Origin: Rhodocytophaga aerolata
GTDB lineage: Bacteria; Bacteroidota; Bacteroidia; Cytophagales; 172606-1
NCBI RefSeq assembly: GCF_030503435.1
Contig: NZ_JAUKPO010000017.1
Span: forward strand, 62,001 to 126,000
DNA: 64,000 nucleotides
Direction: 5' to 3'
The notes under the pieces are model-generated. The model was given only the letters and a program-made list of their open reading frames with translations. It did no database searches and had not been told where the DNA came from. Made by a program: the position numbers and the translations under genes. Positions 1 through 9,117 of this stretch are shown in pieces. Each line of letters begins with the position of its first letter. The stretch's first letter is position 1.

Positions 1-48
1 GCAGGCATTGCTACAGTAATTGCTCTAGTCTTTATTAAAAGTAAATAA
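1..48 (+). CDS. C-terminal end of an unidentified protein (partial)
   Basis: The first 15 codons read AGIATVIALVFIKSK and end at TAA. The piece is hydrophobic with a basic tail, as at the C-terminus of an inner-membrane protein. The rest lies outside the window, so no function can be given. Confidence 0.4.
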   Translation, partial: AGIATVIALVFIKSK

Positions 49-139
49 GTTAGGTTTTATTTGATAGGCAGACCTGCAAAAGTTTCTTTTATCTGTAGAT
101 CTGTCTATTACAAAGAAATAAAATAACACTAATATTGTT

Positions 140-466
140 ATGAAAACATACCAAAGGCTCCTTAAGGTAAAAAATGTGGTGAAGGAAACGATGGATGCGA
201 TTACCATCTATTTTGACGATGCGGATCAAAAAATCAATTATAAGCCAGGACAATTTTTCACCCTTACTAAAGAGATAGAAGGTAAAAGGGTGAGCAGAAC
301 ATATTCCATTTGTACTTCTCCTTACTTAGATGCTATCTTGGCTGTAACCATTAAGAAGGTACCCAATGGGGTAATGTCAAACTATTTGGTAGAACATATA
401 CAAAAAGGCGATGTATTGGAGGTATCAGGACCAAACGGCAACTTTACAACAGAGTTATTGTATTAA
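140..466 (+). pseudogene. Truncated ferredoxin-NADP reductase-like FAD-binding domain
   Basis: The 108-residue product matches the N-terminal FAD-binding barrel of the ferredoxin/flavodoxin reductase and phenylacetate-oxygenase-reductase families. It has the flavin motif RTYSICTSP at about residues 53-61 and the PNGVMSNYL and GPNGNF segments. Members normally run ~230-350 residues and go on to a GGSGITP-type NAD-binding domain, often followed by a 2Fe-2S domain. Both are missing, and the next ~270 bp show no trace of them in any forward frame. I infer a gene remnant, perhaps cut when the neighbouring copper module was assembled. A functional stand-alone flavin domain is unlikely. Confidence 0.6.
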
Positions 467-656
467 GTTTAATTGATACAAAATTATATTAGGGAATCTT
501 AGGCAAATGATTTGAATTATAGGACATTATGACTTTAATCATACTCTTCTATATTAGCTGTTAATACTTTTGAGTTAACCAATATAATAAGCTTAGCTTA
601 AATAAACTTTATTAACCAAGGGTCTTTTATTGTAAATTTTGCAACCTCTATCTTAA

Positions 657-717
657 AATTTTGCAAAAACGAAACAAAATTGTGTAAAACATAGTAATTA
701 AAATATAGTTAATTTTG
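657..717 (+). promoter_or_regulatory. Putative HMA-AraC operator and promoter for the copper efflux operon
   Basis: Two direct half-sites, AATTTTGCAAAAA (657-669) and AATTGTGTAAAAC (678-690), are exactly 21 bp apart. They are followed by TAATTTTG (710-717), a perfect TAnnTTTG box. A further partial copy (AATTTTGCAA) lies at 635-644. Similar 21-bp-spaced pairs precede the DUF305 gene (11,202-11,235) and the Csp gene (12,392-12,425). The spacing suits an AraC-family protein. Assignment to the regulator at 9,118-9,693 is inference. Confidence 0.55.
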
Positions 718-739
718 CAATTGCTAAATTTATATTGCT

Positions 740-1144
740 TTGAAAAAAAATGTTAGTATTCTCCTGATGTTTGTCTATTTGCTTTCCATCCCTGGATTAG
801 CCTATAGCCTGCATTTTTGTGGAGAAAAACTAACATCCTATACTTTCAAATCAGCTGAGAAAAAATCTTGTGTTTGCAATCAAGCAAAGACGCAGCAAGA
901 AAATCCTCCTGCAGCCTCTGACTGTTGTGATGATCAGCAAGTAGACCTATCAACAGACAATAAACAGGCTTCGAGTTTTGATTTTAAGTTAGGAGCACCT
1001 GCTTACACTTTACTTCCTTTATTTTTCCTACAACTTATTTCAGGACTTCTGTACTCATATGAGGCAGCCTTTTTCCCTGACACTACTCATACATCCTCTT
1101 TAAAGGTTCCTATTTACCTTTTGAACCGGTATTTCAGAATTTGA
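740..1144 (+). CDS. HYC_CC_PP-like small Cys-rich protein of copper loci
   Basis: A 134-residue protein with an N-terminal hydrophobic signal or membrane segment (residues ~4-23). It then has HFCGEKL (26-32), CVCNQ, SDCCDDQQVDL (~60-70) and a second hydrophobic stretch near the C-terminus (~85-110). This layout fits the Bacteroidota HYC_CC_PP family, commonly found beside CusA-type efflux genes; the biochemical role of that family is not established. The Cys/His motifs suggest periplasmic metal binding. It is the first gene after the putative copper operator and lies 121 bp before cusA, so it probably leads the efflux operon. Family assignment rests on motif recall only. Confidence 0.65.
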   Translation: MKKNVSILLMFVYLLSIPGLAYSLHFCGEKLTSYTFKSAEKKSCVCNQAKTQQENPPAASDCCDDQQVDLSTDNKQASSFDFKLGAPAYTLLPLFFLQLISGLLYSYEAAFFPDTTHTSSLKVPIYLLNRYFRI

Positions 1145-1265
1145 TACCCTTCTTATTTACACAGCCGTGTAGCAGAAAGCCTATGCAAAATAGGAGCTAA
1201 TATCTATTTGCTTTCACGCTGAGGCTCATCACATTTTCTTCTTTTAGTAATTTTTTATTATTGAC

Positions 1266-2543
1266 ATGATCAATAGAATCATTTCCTGGTCTATCCATAA
1301 CCGGTTTTTTGTATGGATAGGTATTGGGCTAATCATCATCGGAGGCATTTACTCTATATGGCAAACCCCCATAGATGCTATTCCTGATTTATCCGAAAAT
1401 CAGGTTATCGTCTACACAGAATGGATGGGCAGAAATCCGCAGATCATAGAAGACCAGATTACTTATCCACTTGTTTCCAATATGCAGGGTTTGCCAAACG
1501 TGAAAGCCATCCGGGCATCTTCTATGTTTGGCATGAGCTTCATTTTTGTCATATTCGAAGACGATACTGATATCTACTGGGCTAGAACAAGGGTATTGGA
1601 AAGATTAAATTATGCCCAGCGTTCCCTTCCACAAGGCATTACCCCCACACTCGGTCCGGATGGAACAGGCGTAGGCCATGTATTCTGGTACACCCTGGAT
1701 GCGCCTGGATATAACTTGGGCGAACAAAGAGCCATTCAGGACTGGTATGTAAAGTTCGCCTTACAGAATGTGGAAGGGGTAAGCGAAGTAGCTTCTTTCG
1801 GTGGTTTTCAGAAACAATACCAGATCACCATTGACCCTCAAAAACTGGTGTATTACAACATACCCTTGATGAGCTTACTACAAAAAGTAACGCAGAATAA
1901 CCGGGATGTCGGCGGAAGCATTTATGAGATGAATGACATGGGCTATATGATCCGTGGCCTCGGCTATATAAAAAATGTAGCAGATATAGAGAACATTCCC
2001 CTGGGCATGAACAAGTCTATTCCCATTCTGGTGAAAGATGTGGCTACCGTTCAGATGGGCGGGGAGTTTAGGCTGGGAATTACAGAAGAAAATGGAGAGG
2101 GAGAAGTAGTAGGCGGTATTGTGGTGATGCGCTATGAAGCCAACGCCAAAGCAGTAATCGACCTGGTCAAAGAGAAAATGCAGGAAGTAGAAAGAGGCCT
2201 TCCACCAGGAGTAAAGTTTAAAATTGCTTACGATAGAAGTGATCTCATTGAAGCGGCAGTAGCCACCTTGCAAGAAGCGCTTTGGGAAGAACTACTGGTA
2301 GTGTCACTAGTGGTCATGGTATTTATTTTTCATGTCAGAACGGCCCTGGTAGCTATTATCACCATACCACTGTCTGTGCTGATTGGCTTTATCCTCATTC
2401 AACTCTCCGGAATCAGCCTTAATATTATGTCACTTGGAGGCATTGCCCTGGCGATTGGTGATTTAGTGGATGCAGGGATTGTGATGGCTGAAAATACTTA
2501 TAGGGAACTGACAGATGAAGTGTTAAACAAAGAAAGGGTATAA
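1266..2543 (+). CDS. cusA: CusA-type copper/silver RND permease, N-terminal part (frameshifted gene)
   Basis: Residues 1-425 of a heavy-metal-efflux RND permease: the first membrane helix (WSIHNRFFVWIGIGLIIIGG), the first porter half, then helices 2-4 up to DLVDAGIVMAENTYREL, which holds the Asp of the proton relay. The frame stops at TAA 2541-2543, while the next ORF continues the same protein in the +1 frame. Removing one base in the AAAGGG run at 2533-2538 would join them as ...NKERYKMEREP.... Together they give ~1,067 residues, normal for CusA. The pump exports Cu(I)/Ag(I) through a tripartite complex with the adaptor and outer-membrane proteins encoded just downstream. Whether the shift is a mutation or a sequencing error is open. 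Confidence 0.85.
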   Translation: MINRIISWSIHNRFFVWIGIGLIIIGGIYSIWQTPIDAIPDLSENQVIVYTEWMGRNPQIIEDQITYPLVSNMQGLPNVKAIRASSMFGMSFIFVIFEDDTDIYWARTRVLERLNYAQRSLPQGITPTLGPDGTGVGHVFWYTLDAPGYNLGEQRAIQDWYVKFALQNVEGVSEVASFGGFQKQYQITIDPQKLVYYNIPLMSLLQKVTQNNRDVGGSIYEMNDMGYMIRGLGYIKNVADIENIPLGMNKSIPILVKDVATVQMGGEFRLGITEENGEGEVVGGIVVMRYEANAKAVIDLVKEKMQEVERGLPPGVKFKIAYDRSDLIEAAVATLQEALWEELLVVSLVVMVFIFHVRTALVAIITIPLSVLIGFILIQLSGISLNIMSLGGIALAIGDLVDAGIVMAENTYRELTDEVLNKERV

Positions 2544-2544
2544 A

Positions 2545-4470
2545 ATGGAACGGGAACCAATTGTACATACCAGATCTCTCTCAGAAGAGCAAAGAGTCGC
2601 AACCATAGAAAGATCTGCCAGGACCGTAGGAAGGGCTGTTTTTTTCTCTATTCTGATCACCCTTGTTTCTTTTGCACCTATACTTTTCCTCACCGGGCAG
2701 GAGAATAAGCTCTTTTCACCACTGGTGCTTACCAAAACTTTTACCATGATCGGATCAGCTATTGTGGCCTTACTTATCGTGCCGATGCTGATGCGTACCT
2801 TAATCAAAGGCAAGCTCATTCCTGAAAGCCGCAATCCGATTTCGAGATTTTTTATCAGGATATACAGCCCGATAATAAGACTTTGCCTGAGATGGAAAAA
2901 AACAGTAATCGCCCTCTCAGTGCTTATCGTGCTGGGAAGTATTCCTTTTATTATCCGGATGGGAACAGAGTTTATGCCGCCACTAGATGAAGGCTCCATT
3001 CTGTTTATGCCCGTTACCTTACCGGATATCTCCAACTCAGAGGCCAAACGAATTCTGCAGGTACAGGATAAAATTATTAAAACGATTCCGGAAGTAGAAA
3101 ATGTGCTGGGTAAAGCCGGAAGAGCCTACACTGCCACAGACAATGCCCCCATGAGTATGATTGAAAGCATCATCATACTTAAGCCCCGTTCAGCGTGGAG
3201 GGATGGCATGACAAAAGCAAAACTCATTGCAGAGCTTGATGAGAAAATGCAGATTCCAGGCGTAACCAATGGCTATACGCAGCCCATCATCAATCGGATC
3301 AATATGCTTTCTACTGGTATTAGGACAGATGTAGGCGTAAAAATTTATGGTGCTAACCTGGATACCATTTACTCCATTTCCCGGCAGGTAGAAACGGCAC
3401 TGAAGGGAGTGGAAGGATTAGCAGATTTGTATACCGAACAACTCACCGGAGGAAAGTACCTGGACATACAAATCAAAAGAGACCAGCTAGGAAGATATGG
3501 GCTGAGTGTAGATGATGTGAATATGATTATTGAATCGGCCCTTGGCGGAATGAGCTTGACCAACACCGTGGAAGGCAGAGAAAGATTCAGTGTGAGTGTA
3601 CGGCTGGCACAGGATTATAGAAATGATTTTTCAGAAATTGCTCGCATTCCTATCCAGACAGCCGCATATGGTGTCATTCCTTTGTCGGCTGTTGCAGCAA
3701 TTGAAATTACGGAAGGCCCACCCATGATCAGTTCTGAAAATGCTTTGCTGCGTGGTACAGTACTATTTAACGTGAGAGGAAGAGACATGGGAAGTGTAGT
3801 AAGTGATGCCAAAGAACGCATAGAAGAAGCCTTTGATAAGCTGCCCAGCGGCTACTTTATTGAGTGGAGCGGTCAATACGAAAACCAGATCCGGGCAGAA
3901 AACAGGCTAAAAATCATTATTCCTGTAGCCCTTATAATCATTTGCTTTATCCTGTATTTCAACTTCAAATCCATCACAGAACCTTTGATTGTGCTTTCCA
4001 GCCTGCCCATTGCGTTGATCGGAGGTGTGTATTCATTGTACTTCTTTGAAGTGAACTTCTCAGTAGCCGTAGCGGTAGGTTTCATTGCCCTGGCAGGTAT
4101 TGCCATAGAAACAGGTATTCTCATGATTGTGTATTTAAATCAGGCCATCGGGCAATTGATAGCAAGAAAAGGAAATTCCGCTGCTACTATCTCCCGGAAA
4201 GACCTAGAAGATGCTGTGTTTGCAGGAGCCGTGTTAAGGGTTAGGCCTAAACTGATGACGGTAATGGCAGATATGCTTGGACTGCTCCCGGTGCTGTTAG
4301 CTACCGGGGTAGGAAGTGATGTAATGAAACCTATAACCATACCCTTTGTATTCGGACTGATTTCATCCACATTATTTGTACTGATCGTGCTACCGGTTAT
4401 CTATCAATTAATTAAAGAAAGGGAGCTTACAAAAAAAGGGAAACTGCAAGTGCTGGACATTAAAGAATAA
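2545..4470 (+). CDS. cusA: CusA-type copper/silver RND permease, C-terminal part (frameshifted gene)
   Basis: This is the remaining 641 residues of the pump, in the +1 frame relative to the upstream part. Three Met residues match the Cu/Ag-binding triad of E. coli CusA (M573, M623, M672): M155 in LFMPVTLP, M205 in APMSMIESI and M254 in RINMLSTGI. This supports Cu(I)/Ag(I) rather than Zn/Co/Cd specificity. The second porter half and the last membrane helices (IIIPVALIIICFILYF, FIALAGIAIETGILMIV, FVFGLISSTLFVLIVLP) follow. The ATG at 2545 is only the first Met after the shift and has no initiation region of its own. The stop lies 4 bp before the outer-membrane-factor gene. Confidence 0.85.
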   Translation: MEREPIVHTRSLSEEQRVATIERSARTVGRAVFFSILITLVSFAPILFLTGQENKLFSPLVLTKTFTMIGSAIVALLIVPMLMRTLIKGKLIPESRNPISRFFIRIYSPIIRLCLRWKKTVIALSVLIVLGSIPFIIRMGTEFMPPLDEGSILFMPVTLPDISNSEAKRILQVQDKIIKTIPEVENVLGKAGRAYTATDNAPMSMIESIIILKPRSAWRDGMTKAKLIAELDEKMQIPGVTNGYTQPIINRINMLSTGIRTDVGVKIYGANLDTIYSISRQVETALKGVEGLADLYTEQLTGGKYLDIQIKRDQLGRYGLSVDDVNMIIESALGGMSLTNTVEGRERFSVSVRLAQDYRNDFSEIARIPIQTAAYGVIPLSAVAAIEITEGPPMISSENALLRGTVLFNVRGRDMGSVVSDAKERIEEAFDKLPSGYFIEWSGQYENQIRAENRLKIIIPVALIIICFILYFNFKSITEPLIVLSSLPIALIGGVYSLYFFEVNFSVAVAVGFIALAGIAIETGILMIVYLNQAIGQLIARKGNSAATISRKDLEDAVFAGAVLRVRPKLMTVMADMLGLLPVLLATGVGSDVMKPITIPFVFGLISSTLFVLIVLPVIYQLIKERELTKKGKLQVLDIKE

Positions 4471-4474
4471 ACAG

Positions 4475-5737
4475 ATGAAGACAACCCATATTTATACCCA
4501 AATCATTATGCTGGCCGCCATGGTAAGTTTTCTGCCTCATATAGTCGCTGCCCAGGAGCATGTGAGTTTAGCTGAATTACTTGAGCGGGTAGAAACAACT
4601 TATCCTGACATCACTAAATATGAAGCCAACCTGAAGGCAGCGCAAGCAAGAGTAGAAGGTGCCAGGAGCTGGATGCCGCCTACATTTTCTGCCGGCCTCA
4701 ACCGCATTCCTTATAATGTTTCTATTATGCAAAATGAAATGGACCCAATGAATCAGGCAGGGCTGATGTTTTCACTAGAGCAAATGATACCCAATCCTGC
4801 TAAGCTGAATGCAAAGGAAAATTATTACAGGTCTTTAGGGCAAATACAGCAAAAGAATGCCGATTGGGCTAAAAATTCCTACAGGGCTCAGGCAAAAGTC
4901 TTCTACTACAACCGCTATATCAATGAAAAGCGCTTAGCCATTATCGGAGAAAGTGAAGAGCTATTGGGGCTTTTTATTAGTACTGCTGAAAACCGCTATG
5001 CTTATAATCAGTCGGAATTAAGTAACATTTACACCCTGAAAGCCCGCCTGGAAGAAGTAAAAAATATGCGCCTGATGGCAGAAGCAGGCATTGCTGAATC
5101 TACTATAGGCATCAATACACTGCTGAACCGAGATCCGGATCTAACTTTTTCGATTGATACAGTAATGAAGGCGAAAGAGTACGTGAATATATCTGCGGTA
5201 ACAGCGGCCCAGAACCGGGCTGATATTGAAGCCATGGAAAGCAGTATAGCGTCCATGCAATTAAATAGAGAGGTGATGGCAGCAGGCCGCAAACCCGATT
5301 TTGGTGTCAGGGTGGAGCATATGCAGATGTTTGGTATGCCCAATCAATTCTCTCTGATGGGAATGGTCACAATTCCTATTGTTCCCTGGTCATCGGGAAT
5401 GTATAAGTCAGAAGTAAAGTCTATGAACTTTGAGATTGAAGCGATGCAAAAAGAAAAGGAGGGCATGCAGTTGATGGCCGGTAGAATGATCAGTGAGAAG
5501 CTTACGATGCTGAAATACGAAAAAGCACAACTAAAGAATTATCAGGAAAACATCATTCCTGCCTTCAGAAAAAGCCTGGATGTAAATTTTATTGCTTACA
5601 GGCAGAATACCGGCAGCTTTGCTTCGCTGATGGATGCCTGGGATATGCTGCTGATGAAGCAGTTAGAAAAGTTGGATAAAGAAGGAAATGTGTTAAAACT
5701 TGAAGCAGAATATGAATATGAAACGGGTAATCAATAG
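4475..5737 (+). CDS. TolC/CusC-family outer membrane efflux protein
   Basis: A 420-residue protein with a signal peptide (residues ~1-26, ending VAAQ) and two outer-membrane-efflux repeats rich in coiled-coil helices (for example ANLKAAQARVEGARSWMPPTF near 51-71). Length and pattern are typical of TolC-like trimers forming the exit duct of RND pumps. It starts 4 bp after the cusA stop and overlaps the next adaptor gene, so translation is probably coupled. In context it should carry Cu/Ag out of the cell together with CusA and the adaptors. Confidence 0.88.
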   Translation: MKTTHIYTQIIMLAAMVSFLPHIVAAQEHVSLAELLERVETTYPDITKYEANLKAAQARVEGARSWMPPTFSAGLNRIPYNVSIMQNEMDPMNQAGLMFSLEQMIPNPAKLNAKENYYRSLGQIQQKNADWAKNSYRAQAKVFYYNRYINEKRLAIIGESEELLGLFISTAENRYAYNQSELSNIYTLKARLEEVKNMRLMAEAGIAESTIGINTLLNRDPDLTFSIDTVMKAKEYVNISAVTAAQNRADIEAMESSIASMQLNREVMAAGRKPDFGVRVEHMQMFGMPNQFSLMGMVTIPIVPWSSGMYKSEVKSMNFEIEAMQKEKEGMQLMAGRMISEKLTMLKYEKAQLKNYQENIIPAFRKSLDVNFIAYRQNTGSFASLMDAWDMLLMKQLEKLDKEGNVLKLEAEYEYETGNQ

Positions 5738-6980
5738 GCAATATCAAGTTTATAGAAATTTAATAAGATTGGGATTCCGCATAGGTAGTATACTACTCAT
5801 GTTTCTGTTAGCAGCTTGCAACCCTGCAACAGAAAAGACTGACCACGAGGGTCATACAATGGGTCCGAATCAGAATCATGCTACATCCACAGTAGATACT
5901 TCCTTAGCAGATATTGTGCGCTCGGTAAATCAGACGGTAATTTCCAGCCAGGAAACAGTAGAACCTGTTGTGAAAGCATCCGGAAGTGTAGTTAAGCTAA
6001 ATGGATATATCAGCGAAGACCCCATGAGAAACCAGGTGCTATCAACCAGGGTGGGAGGAAGGATTGAAAAGTTGTATGTAAAATATAACTACCAGTATAT
6101 CGGGAAAGGCGAAAAAGTACTGGATTTATACAGCCCCGAATTAAGAACCAGTCAGGAAGAGTACCTGTATTTGTTAAAAAGTAATGCAGATGAAAACCTT
6201 ATTAAAAGCGCTAAAAGAAAGCTGGTATTACTTGGCCTTTCCGAAACTCAAATTAATAATCTGGAACAGAGAGATAAAATATCACTTACCATAACTATTT
6301 ACAGTCCTTATACCGGGTATGTTATTCTGGAAAGCGCCAGCCCGGCTATGACAAGTAGTAGAGAAGAAGGTACAGCGGAAGGAATGAGTATGATTGGGGA
6401 TGCTTCCGCTACCAGCGATAAAGCCTCAGGTAATACGCAGACAAATCCACAATTGAGGGAAGGTGCCTATGTGAATGCCGGACAAACACTTTTTACGATC
6501 AATGATTTCAAGAAAGTATGGGCATTATTAGCAGTAGATGTAGAAGACCAGTCTTTTATAACGGAAAATACCCCAGTTAAAGTAGTAAGTGAGGTTTATC
6601 CGGATAAACCCATTGAGGGCAAAATCAACTTTATTGAGCCTGTATATAGCGAAGGAATACAATTTATGCAGGCCCGTGTGTATCTGGATAATTCCGAGGA
6701 AGATTTGAAAGCAAATTCACTGGTAAGAGCAGAAATTCAGACGGGCAGTCAAGCACGCATGTTAGTACCCAATAGCAGTCTATCCGATTTAGGTGGGCGG
6801 AAAATAGTGTGGGTGAAAACAAAAGATACCCCATCCGGAAAAAAGGTGTTTGTGCCTAGAACTGTTTTGACAGGCATCAGAAGTGATGATTTTACTCAAA
6901 TTACTGAGGGGCTGAATAAGGATGAGGTGATAGCAAAATATGCAGGGTATTTATTAGACAGTGAAAGTATTGTAGAATAA
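5712..6980 (+). CDS. RND periplasmic adaptor (CusB-like membrane-fusion lipoprotein)
   Basis: A membrane-fusion protein linking the RND pump to its outer-membrane duct. I chose ATG 5712 (or ATG 5718) over the upstream TTG at 5700. A signal peptide ends in a lipobox, LLAAC, with the Cys about 36 residues in. A His-rich segment (DHEGHTMGPNQNH) follows and may bind metal. The core has barrel-sandwich and beta-barrel segments (GRIEKLYVKYNYQYIGKGEKVLDLYSPEL; LREGAYVNAGQTLFTINDF). The start overlaps the end of the TolC-like gene and the stop shares one base with the next adaptor's ATG, indicating one operon. Confidence 0.85.
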   Translation: MNMKRVINRQYQVYRNLIRLGFRIGSILLMFLLAACNPATEKTDHEGHTMGPNQNHATSTVDTSLADIVRSVNQTVISSQETVEPVVKASGSVVKLNGYISEDPMRNQVLSTRVGGRIEKLYVKYNYQYIGKGEKVLDLYSPELRTSQEEYLYLLKSNADENLIKSAKRKLVLLGLSETQINNLEQRDKISLTITIYSPYTGYVILESASPAMTSSREEGTAEGMSMIGDASATSDKASGNTQTNPQLREGAYVNAGQTLFTINDFKKVWALLAVDVEDQSFITENTPVKVVSEVYPDKPIEGKINFIEPVYSEGIQFMQARVYLDNSEEDLKANSLVRAEIQTGSQARMLVPNSSLSDLGGRKIVWVKTKDTPSGKKVFVPRTVLTGIRSDDFTQITEGLNKDEVIAKYAGYLLDSESIVE

Positions 6981-8320
6981 TGGAAAGATTAAAAAAATAT
7001 ACACTTTGTATACTTACACTCCTGAGTATGTTTTCCTGGTCATGTAACCGGGAGCAGGGACATGACCATACCAATCAGACGGGGCAAGAAGAAGCTTATT
7101 ATACCTGTCCTATGCATCCAACTGTGCGGTCTGAAGAGCCTGGTAGTTGTCCTGTTTGTGGGATGGATCTGGTGAAAAAAAACGCACAAAATGCAACACC
7201 ACAAGCTAATAGGCAAGAGGAAAGTTACTACACCTGTCCTATGCATCCAACTGTGCGGTCCCAAACGGCAGGCAATTGCCCTATTTGCGGTATGGATCTG
7301 GTGAAAAAGGAGGCCGGGCAAAGTCATGAAAACATGATCCATTTAACAGAAAGACAGCAGCTTTTGATCAATCTTGGTACTGATACCGCAGGCGTTAAAA
7401 ACATGCATGAAAATAACCTACTGCTAGGCACAGTGGCGCAGGATGAGAAAAGTGTACAAGTGATCAGTGCCCGGGTGCGTGGCAGAATAGAGAAGCTATA
7501 TGTACGAAACCCTGGAGAAAGGATCAACAAAGGGCAGTTACTTTATGCTTTATATAGCGAAGAACTATTAGCCGTACAGACCGATTTCATTCAGTCTTTG
7601 AAACAGTCCCAAAAATTTGCTTCACAGAAAGAAATACTTGATCAGTTAATAGAGGCAGCCAGAAATAAATTGCTTTTGTGGGGTATGAGCGAAAAGCAAA
7701 TAGCAGAGCTTTCAAAAGCTGGAAAGCCTTCGCCTTATAGCAGTTTTTACAGTCAGGCGAGTGGCTATTTAGCCGATTTGAAGATAACTGAAGGGGTTTA
7801 TGTAGAAGAGGGGATGCCTTTGTTTGAAATAGCCAATCTAAGTTCATTATGGATTGAAGCGCAAGTGTATCCCCAGGAGTTCACTATTTTAAAACAGAAT
7901 CCTACGTTAATAGCCGAATTTGAATCGCTGCCCGGAAAAAAATATACCGCCAAACCAGTTTTCAGCGCCCCGGCTCTGGAAGAAAATCAAAAGATAGGCC
8001 TTGTCAGGTTTGCCATCCAAAATCCGGATGAGCAGATAAAGCCTGGAATGATGGCCTATATCCGCCTGAGCCATGGTGGAAAAGAGGCGTTGGTCATACC
8101 TAAGTCAGCCCTTTTACTCGAGCAGATGAAAATAGTGTGGGTGGAAGGTGAAAAAGGAATGTTTGAAAGAAGAATGGTAACAACCGGCATTGAAAACAAA
8201 CGGGAAGTAGAAATTCTTTCCGGCATAGAAGCCGGCGAACGGGTAGTCAGTTCCGGTGCCTATCTGTTAAATAGTGAATTTGTGCTTCAGCAAGGAGGCG
8301 CTCAAAAACATACGCATTAA
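6980..8320 (+). CDS. RND adaptor with two N-terminal heavy-metal-binding domains (CusB-like)
   Basis: A 446-residue lipoprotein adaptor (lipobox Cys at residue 22). Two heavy-metal-binding domains stand in tandem: YYTCPMHP...CPVCGMDL (C43, C57, C60) and YYTCPMHP...CPICGMDL (C86, C100, C103). The adaptor core follows from ~residue 117 (VRGRIEKLYVRNPGERINKGQLLY; ASGYLADLKITEGVYVEEGMPLFEI). These domains are thought to pick up Cu/Ag in the periplasm for the pump. The ATG overlaps the preceding stop (TAATG). Having two adaptor genes in one operon suggests a hetero-oligomeric adaptor or a division between metal capture and assembly; this is inference. Confidence 0.88.
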   Translation: MERLKKYTLCILTLLSMFSWSCNREQGHDHTNQTGQEEAYYTCPMHPTVRSEEPGSCPVCGMDLVKKNAQNATPQANRQEESYYTCPMHPTVRSQTAGNCPICGMDLVKKEAGQSHENMIHLTERQQLLINLGTDTAGVKNMHENNLLLGTVAQDEKSVQVISARVRGRIEKLYVRNPGERINKGQLLYALYSEELLAVQTDFIQSLKQSQKFASQKEILDQLIEAARNKLLLWGMSEKQIAELSKAGKPSPYSSFYSQASGYLADLKITEGVYVEEGMPLFEIANLSSLWIEAQVYPQEFTILKQNPTLIAEFESLPGKKYTAKPVFSAPALEENQKIGLVRFAIQNPDEQIKPGMMAYIRLSHGGKEALVIPKSALLLEQMKIVWVEGEKGMFERRMVTTGIENKREVEILSGIEAGERVVSSGAYLLNSEFVLQQGGAQKHTH

Positions 8321-8377
8321 TAACACAAACAAATTCATAACTAAAACAAATTCAACATACATAAACCAATTAAAACG

Positions 8378-9013
8378 ATGAAAAAACAAATGAAAAAGGT
8401 ATTGGCAACAGGAGTTATTGCCCTATTTGTATTCAACTTTACTGCATGTGACTCTAGTACCTCCAATCATTCCACTAGCGAAAATGCTACAAGCGAAGAC
8501 CACACCGGCCATGCAGATGCAGGTGAAGCCCTAACAAATACGCCTGACCTTACTGCTGTTTCTGAGGAGGTTAAAAATCAAATTGGGGAAACCTATAAAA
8601 GCTACATTACTTTAAAAAATGCATTAGTAGCTGCAAATCCGGAAGAGGCAAAAAAAGGCGCTCAGTCGCTGAAAGCAAATGCAGAGAAGGTTGCTAGTGC
8701 ACCAGTGAATGGAGAAGCAAAAACATTTATCAGTGAACAAGTAGCCATGATCAATCAACATGCTGATCAAATTGCCAGCAGCGGAGATATAGAAGCTCAA
8801 AGAGCTCAATTGGATATGCTCTCCACCAGTTTATTTTCTTTAATAAAAGCTACAGAGGCTAACACCGAGACAGCTTATTATCAATATTGCCCGATGGCCA
8901 ATAATGAAAAAGGCGCCTACTGGATCAGCGAGAATAAAGAAATCCGCAATCCCTACTTTGGAGATAAAATGCTCAAATGCGGAGAGAATAAAGAAACACT
9001 ATCTGTGCAGTAA
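8378..9013 (+). CDS. DUF3347-domain lipoprotein of the copper operon
   Basis: A 211-residue lipoprotein (signal peptide, FTAC lipobox with Cys 24). A helical DUF3347 domain spans ~60-165. The C-terminus holds a conserved metal-ligand-like motif: YYQYCPMANNEKGAYW, ENKEIRNPYFGDKML, KCG. DUF3347 proteins accompany Cus systems in Bacteroidota and are presumed periplasmic copper binders. It follows the adaptor gene by 57 bp in the same direction, so it is probably the last gene of the operon. The exact role is unknown. Confidence 0.8.
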   Translation: MKKQMKKVLATGVIALFVFNFTACDSSTSNHSTSENATSEDHTGHADAGEALTNTPDLTAVSEEVKNQIGETYKSYITLKNALVAANPEEAKKGAQSLKANAEKVASAPVNGEAKTFISEQVAMINQHADQIASSGDIEAQRAQLDMLSTSLFSLIKATEANTETAYYQYCPMANNEKGAYWISENKEIRNPYFGDKMLKCGENKETLSVQ

Positions 9014-9117
9014 GAACAATCAAAAGCTTACGTCTGATATCTTAAATGCTGACTCAAAGTATTGGATGTAAGCTGCTGGTTTTTATTTTTTGAACCACTT
9101 ATATTGAAACTTCTATA

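Noticed and set aside
5700-5711. TTG start for the first CusB-like adaptor
   Set aside because: ATG codons at 5,712 and 5,718 give a better signal peptide and a shorter overlap with the TolC-like gene.
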